Positions 1 to 6,791 of a DNA stretch of 64,000 nt are shown in pieces; the first letter of the stretch is position 1, and every line of letters begins with the position of its first letter. Origin of the DNA: CAZSBB01 sp964605235 (GTDB lineage: Bacteria; Planctomycetota; Phycisphaerae; Phycisphaerales; Phycisphaeraceae). The notes beneath the pieces are model-generated. The model was not told where the DNA came from, made no database searches, and saw nothing but the letters and a program-made list of their open reading frames with translations. The stretch lies in contig CAZSBB010000035.1 in assembly GCA_964605235.1 (NCBI GenBank), positions 4,337 through 68,336 of the forward strand, written 5' to 3'. The translations under genes and the position numbers were made by a program.

Positions 1-1536
1 GACCTGGCGCAGCTCATTTACGACCTGAAAAACACCAACCCCGGCGCGGACATCAGCGTGAAGCTGGTCAGCGCGGTGGGCGTGGGCACGGTCGCCGCCG
101 GCGTCGCCAAGGCGCATGCGGATCACATCCTCGTCTCCGGCGCCGAGGGCGGCACGGGCGCTTCGCCGTTGACGAGCATCAAGCACGCGGGCCTGCCGTG
201 GGAGCTGGGGCTCGCGGAAACGCATCAGACCCTGGTGCTCAACGACCTGCGCAGCCGCGTCCGGCTGGAAGTCGACGGCCAGCTCAAGACCGGGCGCGAT
301 GTCATCATCGGCGCGCTGCTGGGGGCGGAGGAGTTCGGCTTCTCCACCGCGCCGCTCATCACCCTCGGCTGCATCATGATGCGCAAGTGCCATCTGAACA
401 CCTGCCCGGTCGGCATCGCCACCCAGGACCCGCGCCTGCGCGCCAAGTTCAAGGGTCAGCCCGAGCATGTGGTCAACTACCTGTTCATGATCGCCCAGGA
501 AGCACGCGAGCTGATGGCGCAACTGGGCATCGCCAGGTTCGATGACCTGATCGGCCGGGTGGACCTGCTGGAAACCGAACCCGCCGCCGCCCACTGGAAA
601 GCACGCGGCGTGGCGCTCGACAGCATTCTTCAGCCGGCGCGCAAGCCGCACGCCCAGGTGCAGGTGCGCAAGCTCATCGCCCAGGACCATGGCATCGCCG
701 AGGTGCTCGACCGCGATCTCATTGCCGCCAGTGCTGCCGCGCTGGAAACCCGCAAGCCCGTGCAACTGGCGCGGCCGATCAACAACCTCGACCGCACCGT
801 GGGCGCGATGCTCAGCCATGAAGTCTCCAAACGCTTTGGCGAAGCGGGACTGCCCGACGACACCATCAGCGTCAAGTTCACCGGCTCGGCGGGACAGAGC
901 TTCGGCGCCTGGACCACACGCGGCATCACGCTGGAGTTGGAAGGCGACGCCAACGACTACGTGGGTAAAGGCCTGTGCGGCGGACGGGTGATCGTCTATC
1001 CTCCGCGCGACAGTGCTTTTGTCCCCGAGGAAAACATCATCGTCGGCAACGTCGCGCTGTACGGCGCGACCAGCGGCCAGGCGTTTTTCCGCGGCGTCGC
1101 GGCCGAGCGCTTCGCGGTGCGCAACAGCGGCGCCTCGGCGGTGGTCGAAGGCGTCGGCGATCACGGCTGCGAATACATGACCGGCGGGCGCGTGGTCATC
1201 CTCGGACCCACCGGCCGAAACTTTGCCGCGGGCATGTCCGGCGGCATCGCCTACATCCACGATCCCTCCGGCGCGTTCATCACCCATTGCAACCTCGACA
1301 TGGTCGAGCTGGAAATGGTGGAGGACCATCTGGACCGCCGGGAACTCAAACAACTCGTCACCCTGCACCGCCAGTTCACCGGCTCCACCGTGGCGGAAAA
1401 GTTGCTCAGTGACTGGGAAACCAGCATTGGGCAGTTCGTCAAGGTGATGCCCACGGACTACAAGCGCGTGCTGCGCGAGATGGATTCCAACGCCCAGGTG
1501 ACGATCGAATCCATCGCGCTGCATGAGAAGTTGTAA
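1..1536 (+). CDS. gltB: Glutamate synthase large subunit, C-terminal part (5' end outside window)
   Basis: The frame is open from base 1, so the gene begins upstream. The visible part is the end of the FMN/glutamate synthase domain and the C-terminal beta-helix domain. It contains the 3Fe-4S cysteines in the C-x5-C-x4-C pattern (CIMMRKCHLNTC, from about base 370) and the segment SGAEGGTGASPL typical of the synthase barrel. GltB uses ammonia released from glutamine to aminate 2-oxoglutarate; electrons reach it through GltD, which is the next gene on the same strand. The gap to gltD is 125 bases and holds a palindromic repeat. Identity is secure; only the start is missing. Confidence 0.97.
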   Translation, partial: DLAQLIYDLKNTNPGADISVKLVSAVGVGTVAAGVAKAHADHILVSGAEGGTGASPLTSIKHAGLPWELGLAETHQTLVLNDLRSRVRLEVDGQLKTGRDVIIGALLGAEEFGFSTAPLITLGCIMMRKCHLNTCPVGIATQDPRLRAKFKGQPEHVVNYLFMIAQEARELMAQLGIARFDDLIGRVDLLETEPAAAHWKARGVALDSILQPARKPHAQVQVRKLIAQDHGIAEVLDRDLIAASAAALETRKPVQLARPINNLDRTVGAMLSHEVSKRFGEAGLPDDTISVKFTGSAGQSFGAWTTRGITLELEGDANDYVGKGLCGGRVIVYPPRDSAFVPEENIIVGNVALYGATSGQAFFRGVAAERFAVRNSGASAVVEGVGDHGCEYMTGGRVVILGPTGRNFAAGMSGGIAYIHDPSGAFITHCNLDMVELEMVEDHLDRRELKQLVTLHRQFTGSTVAEKLLSDWETSIGQFVKVMPTDYKRVLREMDSNAQVTIESIALHEKL

Positions 1537-1557
1537 CGCTATCGTCGGCACCTGCAT

Positions 1558-1586
1558 TTAGCCCCCGGCGAGTCGCCGGGGGCTAA
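1558..1586. repeat. Palindromic repeat, family E (TTAGCCCC type), copy 1
   Basis: Perfect 14-bp palindrome TTAGCCCCCGGCGA / TCGCCGGGGGCTAA around one central base, between gltB and gltD. Read on the minus strand it is flanked by CACTTAGCCCC on one side and GGGGCTAAATGCA on the other, exactly as in the copy at 25830-25858. It therefore looks like a mobile or dispersed palindrome and not only a terminator; there is no run of T after the stem. A hairpin here could still reduce transcription from gltB into gltD. Confidence 0.8.
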
Positions 1587-1661
1587 GTGAAGCGCGTCGT
1601 CAAAACGAACGCCAACAGCCGGGTTGATCGCGCGTCAGCCCCGTCAGGAAGGTGATGTGTC

Positions 1662-3167
1662 ATGGGCAAGCCCACCGGATTCATGGATTTCCAGCGTCAC
1701 GCCACGCCCAAGCGCGATCCCATCACGCGCTTAAGCGACTTCTATGAAATCTATGGTTCGCCGCTGGAAGGCGACCTCAAACGCCAGGGCGCGCGCTGCA
1801 TGGATTGCGGCACGCCGTTCTGTCAGTCGGAGACGGGCTGTCCCATCGACAACCTCATTCCCGAGTGGAACGACCTGGTGTATCAGGGCCGGTGGCGCGA
1901 AGCTTACGAACGGCTGATCAAGACCAACAACTTCCCCGAGTTCACCGGGCGCATCTGTCCCGCCCCGTGCGAGGAAGCGTGCGTGCTGGGCATCATCGAG
2001 CCGGCGGTCACCATCAAGAGCATCGAGTGCGCCATCATCGACCGCGCGTTTGATGAAGGCTGGGTCAAGCCGCAGCCCCCCGGCAAACGCACCGGCAAAA
2101 AGATCGCCATCGTCGGCTCCGGCCCGGCGGGACTGGCGGCGGCGGATCAGCTCAACAAGGTCGGCCACCAGGTCACCGTGTTTGAACGCGACGACCGCAT
2201 CGGCGGGCTGCTGATGTACGGCGTGCCCAACATGAAGCTCGACAAACGCATCGTCGACCGCCGGGTCAACCTGCTGCGCGACGAAGGCATCATCTTCCGC
2301 CCCGGCGTCAACGTCGGCGTCGATGTCACCGGCGAGGACCTGCGGCAGCGCTTCGATGCGGTGCTGCTGGCGTGCGGCGCCCTGATGGCGCGCGAACTGG
2401 AAGTGCCCGGCCGGGAGCTGCGCGGCGTGCATCTGGCGATGGAGTACCTCCACGGCGTCACCAAGAGCATGCTCGATTCCCAGTTTGCCGATGGTCAGTG
2501 CATCGACGCCAGGGACAAGGACGTGATTGTCATCGGCGGCGGCGACACCGGCGCGGACTGCATCGGCACCGCCCTGCGTCAGCGTTGTCACAGCGTGCTG
2601 AACATCACCCGCCGGGAACGTGAGCCGGAGCAGCGCGACGACTTCCATCCCTGGCCCGGCCCACGCGGGACCTACTACCTGGACTACTCCCACGAGGAAG
2701 GCAAAGCCCGCGACGGCCGCGACCCGCGCGAGTACGGCATCCTCCCGCTGGCGTTCGTGGACAACGGCCACGGGGCGGTCAAAGCGGTGCGCATCGAACG
2801 GCTGGAATGGTCGCGCGACGCCTCGGGCCGGTGGCAACGCAAGCAGACCGGCATCGTCGAGGAACTTCCCGCCGACCTGGTGTTCCTGTCGGCAGGCTTC
2901 ACCGGCCACGACAGCCCGGGCGTGGTCGACCAACTGGGCGTCAAATGCCAGCGCGGCGCGGTGGCCGCGAGCTATGGCGCCTTCACCACCAACATTCCGG
3001 GCGTGTTCGCCGCCGGCGACATGCGGCGCGGCGCGTCGCTGATCGTCTGGGCCATCGCCGAGGGGCGTGGGGCTGCCCATGCGATCGATGCGTACCTGAT
3101 GGGCCGCAGCGCGCTGCCCAAGCCGCAGATGAGCGCAGCGCTGGCGATTGTGGGACAGGGCGCGTGA
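1662..3167 (+). CDS. gltD: Glutamate synthase small subunit (NADPH)
   Basis: 501 residues, the usual length. The N-terminus carries the cysteine-rich 4Fe-4S region (CMDCGTPFCQ, then ICPAPCEEAC). It is followed by an FAD-binding motif (IVGSGPAGLAAADQL) and an NADPH-binding motif (IGGGDTGADCIG). GltD oxidises NADPH and passes electrons through Fe-S clusters to GltB. The start ATG is preceded by AGGAAGGTGA. It lies downstream of gltB in the same direction, so the two probably form an operon. Convergent with hepT 33 bases downstream. Confidence 0.97.
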   Translation: MGKPTGFMDFQRHATPKRDPITRLSDFYEIYGSPLEGDLKRQGARCMDCGTPFCQSETGCPIDNLIPEWNDLVYQGRWREAYERLIKTNNFPEFTGRICPAPCEEACVLGIIEPAVTIKSIECAIIDRAFDEGWVKPQPPGKRTGKKIAIVGSGPAGLAAADQLNKVGHQVTVFERDDRIGGLLMYGVPNMKLDKRIVDRRVNLLRDEGIIFRPGVNVGVDVTGEDLRQRFDAVLLACGALMARELEVPGRELRGVHLAMEYLHGVTKSMLDSQFADGQCIDARDKDVIVIGGGDTGADCIGTALRQRCHSVLNITRREREPEQRDDFHPWPGPRGTYYLDYSHEEGKARDGRDPREYGILPLAFVDNGHGAVKAVRIERLEWSRDASGRWQRKQTGIVEELPADLVFLSAGFTGHDSPGVVDQLGVKCQRGAVAASYGAFTTNIPGVFAAGDMRRGASLIVWAIAEGRGAAHAIDAYLMGRSALPKPQMSAALAIVGQGA

Positions 3168-3200
3168 GCCTGCAGGGCAGCGGTGGTTGAGCGGAAGTGC

Positions 3201-3569
3201 TTACTCTGTGTCGGTGGGATCAGGTGGTGGATCGCCCAGCAGTGGGGTTAGCCGCGCGATCAGCCTGGGCACTTCCACGGTGGCGACATGCCAGAGCCGC
3301 TGGTGTTCCAGGCGGTAGTAGCCATGGGCGATGACGTTGCGTTGCTGCACGATTGCGCGCCAGGGAATGTCGGCGTGCTGCTGTTTGAATGAATCCGAGA
3401 GATGCCGCGCCGCTTCACCGATGACCTCGATGCAGCGTTCCACGGCTATCTGCTTTTCTTCATTGGCTTGATATTCATTCCACGACACGTCCGCCAGCAA
3501 TCGCGCCAGGCGTTCACCCCAGCGGGCGATGTCCCAGAGGCGGGCGGGATCGCTGTCTTCAGGCCGCAT
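3201..3569 (-). CDS. hepT: HepT-like HEPN ribonuclease toxin (DUF86)
   Basis: 122 residues, a normal size for HepT. It contains the HEPN catalytic motif R-x4-H-x-Y (RNVIAHGYY), and the upstream segment ERCIEVIGEAARHLS is typical of the family. Members are RNases neutralised by the partner nucleotidyltransferase MntA, which in characterised pairs AMPylates the toxin. Here the start codon overlaps the end of mntA by 11 bases (ATGCGGCCTGA), so translation is probably coupled with the antitoxin made first. An acidic, proline-rich tail (PPPDPTDTE) ends the protein. Assignment rests on motif and gene pairing. Confidence 0.88.
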   Translation of the reverse strand: MRPEDSDPARLWDIARWGERLARLLADVSWNEYQANEEKQIAVERCIEVIGEAARHLSDSFKQQHADIPWRAIVQQRNVIAHGYYRLEHQRLWHVATVEVPRLIARLTPLLGDPPPDPTDTE

Positions 3570-3882
3570 GGGGATAGATCACTTGCTGCGAGGTGAGGAT
3601 GTGCTGGCGACGGTAGGGGTTGACCACCGAGCGTTTCTCGACGAGGTCGATGGGCCTGCCGAAGATGGTTTGCAACTCGTCGGTCATGGCGCTCCAGTCC
3701 CAGTAGGACCAGGGCGCGCCGGCACTGAAGGTCACCAGCACATCGACATCGCTGTCGGGGGTGTAATCTTCGCGCAGTGCGGAACCGAAGAGCGCCAGTT
3801 CCGCCACCTGCCAGCGCTGGCAGAAATCTTCCACGGCGCTGCGGTCGAAGGTCAGATGACCAATGGTTGTGGTTGTCACCAT
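3559..3882 (-). CDS. mntA: MntA-like nucleotidyltransferase antitoxin
   Basis: About 107 residues. It carries the minimal nucleotidyltransferase motif GS...DxD (FGSALREDYTPDSDVDVLV). In the family this motif AMPylates HepT to switch it off. A longer reading from 3957 is possible, but ATG 3882 has a good ribosome site (GCAGGAGATCC) just upstream and begins where family members usually begin. Its 3' end overlaps hepT, giving an antitoxin-toxin pair. The pair stands alone between gltD and sodC, without other mobile genes nearby. Confidence 0.87.
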   Translation of the reverse strand: MVTTTTIGHLTFDRSAVEDFCQRWQVAELALFGSALREDYTPDSDVDVLVTFSAGAPWSYWDWSAMTDELQTIFGRPIDLVEKRSVVNPYRRQHILTSQQVIYPHAA

Positions 3883-3978
3883 GGATCTCCTGCCCTGATG
3901 GCGGGCGACAGCCATCGCATCAACTCTCCATTGTCGTCGAGCGGCGGCTCGATTCAAGCGCTGGTGATGGGGCGGCGA

Positions 3979-4530
3979 TTACTTCGCCACACCGATCACG
4001 CCGCAGGCGATGCGGGCGCCGGCATTGCCGACGGGCTGGCCGCCGTCGTCCGGTTTGGCGTGGATGATGACGCCCCGGCCGAGGATGGGGTTGTGCGGGC
4101 CGGCGATGGTGATGTTGTCGACCACGATTTCGTAGGTCGCTTTGCCGTTGGCGTCGGCGGTGAGGTTGCCCAGGTCCCCGGCGTGGCGGAGATGGGTGGA
4201 CGGCAGGCCGTGGTCATGACCTTCGGGGTTGTAGTGGCCGCCGGCGCTGGTGGCGTCGAGGGCGGAGCAATCGCCGAATTCATGGATGTGGAAAGCATGC
4301 TGCTGGCCGGGGGTCAGCCCGGTGATTTCCGCGGTCACCTTGACCTGCTGGCCGAACTGTTCAAAGCGGATCACGCCGGCGGTCTGATTGCCCGCGGTGG
4401 GGTGCATCACGGCCATGGCTTTGGTGGGCAGGCTCATGGCGTGGTCGGCGTGGTCATGGTGGGCGGGCGTGTTGCAGCCGGCGACCAGCAGCAAACCAGC
4501 GAACAGCAGCGCGAAGCGGGCGGATTTCAT
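3979..4530 (-). CDS. sodC: Cu/Zn superoxide dismutase, lipoprotein
   Basis: About 183 residues. A signal peptide ends in the lipobox LVAGC (Cys19), so the enzyme is probably lipid-anchored outside the cytoplasm. Copper/zinc ligands are visible in FHIHEFGDC and GGHYNPEGHDHG, and the C-terminal segment GNAGARIACGVIG supplies the second disulfide cysteine. A His-rich stretch (HHDHADHAM) follows the lipobox and may help capture metal. The start is taken at 4530 because AAGGAG lies just upstream; the ATG six codons earlier would place that site inside the gene. SodC converts superoxide to hydrogen peroxide and oxygen. Confidence 0.95.
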   Translation of the reverse strand: MKSARFALLFAGLLLVAGCNTPAHHDHADHAMSLPTKAMAVMHPTAGNQTAGVIRFEQFGQQVKVTAEITGLTPGQQHAFHIHEFGDCSALDATSAGGHYNPEGHDHGLPSTHLRHAGDLGNLTADANGKATYEIVVDNITIAGPHNPILGRGVIIHAKPDDGGQPVGNAGARIACGVIGVAK

Positions 4531-4621
4531 CAGTGAGACTCCTTGCAAACAGCCATCAATCAGATCCGGGACGAGTTCAAGTCTAGCAGCCGCGCGGCGC
4601 TGCGTCCCGCATTGCAGGCAT

Positions 4622-4646
4622 AAAAAAACCCTGCCGGGAAGCAGGG
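4622..4646 (-). terminator. Rho-independent terminator of tRNA-Phe
   Basis: On the minus strand the sequence CCCTGC-TTCCCG-GCAGGG forms a 6-bp GC stem followed directly by seven T. It begins six bases after the 3' end of the tRNA-Phe gene, so it is placed to end that transcript. Confidence 0.85.
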
Positions 4647-4651
4647 TGAAG

Positions 4652-4724
4652 TGGCCAGGGGCGGATTTGAACCGCCGACACTGCGATTTTCAGTCGCATG
4701 CTCTACCAACTGAGCTACCTGGCC
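4652..4724 (-). tRNA. tRNA-Phe (GAA)
   Basis: 73 bases that fold as a cloverleaf. Acceptor arms are GGCCAGG / CCTGGCC with discriminator A, the D-arm is AGCTCAGTTGGTAGAGC, the anticodon loop is CTGAAAA (anticodon GAA), and the T-loop is GGTTCAAATCC. The CCA end is not encoded. A terminator follows at once. A plus-strand ORF reading through this gene is an antisense artefact. Confidence 0.97.
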
Positions 4725-4850
4725 TAAAGCCCGCTGTCCGCGGCCGCCGGGATGACTCCGGGCAGGTCGTGGACAGACGAATCAAATTAGCAGGCGAACG
4801 GCGGATGTCAAACGGATCACTGCCTTCCCGACTCAATGCCGACGCAGCGG

Positions 4851-5576
4851 TCACAGCGGCTCATGCCGGGCTTGCCCCGCCGGACGGGGGAAGCGTTTGG
4901 GCGTGGGGTTGGCTTTCTCCACCACCACGATGACGGTCTGAATGCCGAAGGCCGGCGGATAGGCTTCGACCACCTGCAATTCACCGCCGCCGAGCGTTTG
5001 CAGCGCGTCGCCGGCTGGTTCGAGTTCCTGTTCGACGCTGGGGCCCTTGATCGCCGCCAGGTAGCCGCCCACGGCACACAGCGGCAGGCCATACTCCAAC
5101 AACTCGCGCATCGGCCCGACCGCCCGGCAGGTGACCACGGCAAAGCGCTGGCGCCACTGCGGGTCCTGGCCCACCTGCTCGGCGCGCTGGTTGAGCACCT
5201 GCACGTGGGTCAGTTCCAGATCATTCACGCATTGCTGGAGAAACCGCGCCTTCTTGCCGGTGGCTTCGATGAGCACAAACCGCAGGTCCGGCCGACAGAT
5301 CGCCAGCGGAATCCCCGGCAACCCGCCGCCGCTGCCGACGTCCGCAATCAACGCTCCCGCCGGCTGCTCGCCTAAGCCCGGCAGCACGGTGAGGCTGTCA
5401 ATGATGTGCCGCCGCCAGGCTTCGTCACGGTCCCGGATGCCGGTGAGGTTGAAGCGCTCGTTGGCTTCGAGCAGCGCGTCGAGATAGCGGCCCAGCAGCG
5501 TCAGTTGCTCCGGCGACACCGCCAGCTCCAGGGCGGCCAGTTGCTCAGGGACGAAAGCAGGAATGTCGGAAGGCAT
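4851..5576 (-). CDS. rsmG: 16S rRNA (guanine-527-N7)-methyltransferase RsmG
   Basis: 241 residues. The family pattern is clear: NERFNLTGIRD, HIIDSLTVLP and the SAM-binding glycine loop DVGSGGGLPGIPLAI, followed by VLIEATGKKARFL. RsmG methylates G527 of 16S rRNA near the decoding centre. In many bacteria rsmG is next to mnmG or parAB; here it is downstream of rodA on the same strand (42-base gap) with tRNA-Phe beyond it. It may be cotranscribed with mrdA-rodA. Confidence 0.96.
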   Translation of the reverse strand: MPSDIPAFVPEQLAALELAVSPEQLTLLGRYLDALLEANERFNLTGIRDRDEAWRRHIIDSLTVLPGLGEQPAGALIADVGSGGGLPGIPLAICRPDLRFVLIEATGKKARFLQQCVNDLELTHVQVLNQRAEQVGQDPQWRQRFAVVTCRAVGPMRELLEYGLPLCAVGGYLAAIKGPSVEQELEPAGDALQTLGGGELQVVEAYPPAFGIQTVIVVVEKANPTPKRFPRPAGQARHEPL

Positions 5577-5618
5577 GAATCACCAGTCAGTCAGCAGGTG
5601 GAGCCGGCATGCGGCCGA

Positions 5619-6791
5619 TCACTGAAACGGCGTATCGGGGTGATCGTACTCGAAACTCGGGCGCGTCAGCGGCGGGGGACGCCGGGCGGCGAAGTTGGCG
5701 GCCAGGCCCAGCATCATCATGCTCGCCAGCACGCTGGAACCGCCGTAGCTGACAAACGGCAGCGTGATGCCGGTGATCGGCGCCAGGCCCAGCGGCATCG
5801 CCATGTTCAGCGTGCCCTGAAACGCCAGCAAGCCCGCAAAGCCGACCGTCGCCAGGCGCGGGAAGGGTTCCTTCAGGCGTGCCGCCGAGATCAGCAGGCA
5901 CGTCACCATCACCAGATACAGACCCACCACCGTCAACCCGCCCGCCAACCCCCAGCGGTTGACCACCACCGCGAAGATCATGTCGTTGTGGTTCTCCGGC
6001 AAACCGTTGCCGCTGACGATCACCTGCGAGCGCGTCTTGCCATAACCCGTCAGTCCGCCCGAACCCAGCACCGCCATCGCCGTGCGCTGCTGAAAGCCCT
6101 CCTGGTCGATGAACTCCACGATGCGCCGCTGCTGGTAAGGCTTAAGCACCTGCAGGTTTTCCGGGAAATACAGGATGATCACCACGTTGACCGCCAGGGC
6201 CGCCAACCCCAGCCCCACCAGCGACAACAGGTGACGCATCTTCGCGCCCGCCGCGATGAGCACAAAAAACAACGCCGGGGCGAACACCAGCGCCGAGCCC
6301 AGGTCCGGCTCCTTGAGGATCAGCAGCACCGGCACAAACATGATCACAAACGGCGGAAGCAGCCCCACCAGCGTGCGATAGTTTTCCCGGTAGCGCAGAT
6401 ACCACGCCAGCGCCAGCACAAACGCGATCTTGGTGAACTCCGACGGCTGGAGCAGCATGAACTGCAGGTTGATCCAGCAGCGCGCGTTGTTGCGCACCGG
6501 CACCAGCCACTGCGGCATGCCGGGCACCAGCAGCAGCGCCAGCAGCAGCAGCGCCAGCGCCAGCGCGGGATAGGACAGCAGGCCGATCAGACGCGGCAAC
6601 GGCAACAGCAACGCCACCATCGCGGCAGTGCCCACCACCACCCACATTGCCTGCCGGGAAGCCAGCTGAGCTTCGGTGGTGCCGGCAATGGCGTTGACGC
6701 CGAGCACCGCCAGCGCCAAGCCGGCGAGCACCGCGCCCCATGCGAAGTTGGGTGTCACCAGGCGACGAGCGGCGGGGGGCAGGCGAATCAC
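5619..6791 (-). CDS. rodA: RodA-type peptidoglycan glycosyltransferase (SEDS family)
   Basis: 390 residues from a GTG start that overlaps the mrdA stop (GTGA, 4 bases), so translation is coupled. About ten hydrophobic helices are visible. SEDS landmarks include LMLLQPSEFTKIAFVLALA, LILKEPDLGSALVF and, near the end, GLAPITGITLPFVSYGGSS. RodA polymerises glycan strands from lipid II for cell elongation, together with a class B PBP, whose gene is directly upstream. A longer reading to 6938 runs inside mrdA and is rejected. It is clear evidence of a peptidoglycan-building elongasome in this lineage. Confidence 0.95.
   Translation of the reverse strand: MIRLPPAARRLVTPNFAWGAVLAGLALAVLGVNAIAGTTEAQLASRQAMWVVVGTAAMVALLLPLPRLIGLLSYPALALALLLLALLLVPGMPQWLVPVRNNARCWINLQFMLLQPSEFTKIAFVLALAWYLRYRENYRTLVGLLPPFVIMFVPVLLILKEPDLGSALVFAPALFFVLIAAGAKMRHLLSLVGLGLAALAVNVVIILYFPENLQVLKPYQQRRIVEFIDQEGFQQRTAMAVLGSGGLTGYGKTRSQVIVSGNGLPENHNDMIFAVVVNRWGLAGGLTVVGLYLVMVTCLLISAARLKEPFPRLATVGFAGLLAFQGTLNMAMPLGLAPITGITLPFVSYGGSSVLASMMMLGLAANFAARRPPPLTRPSFEYDHPDTPFQ

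Noticed and set aside
1558..1586. Simple rho-independent terminator of gltB
   Set aside because: The stem is strong but no T run follows on the plus strand, and the same palindrome with the same flanks recurs elsewhere, including inside a gene.
1731..3080. 449-codon open frame on the minus strand opposite gltD
   Set aside because: Shadow of a GC-rich gene: Ala/Val/Asp/His-rich composition with no family character, while gltD is clear on the plus strand.
4388..4933. Plus-strand ORF containing ADLNRRHCDFQSHALPTELPG
   Set aside because: Antisense translation of tRNA-Phe, joined to shadow frames of sodC and rsmG.
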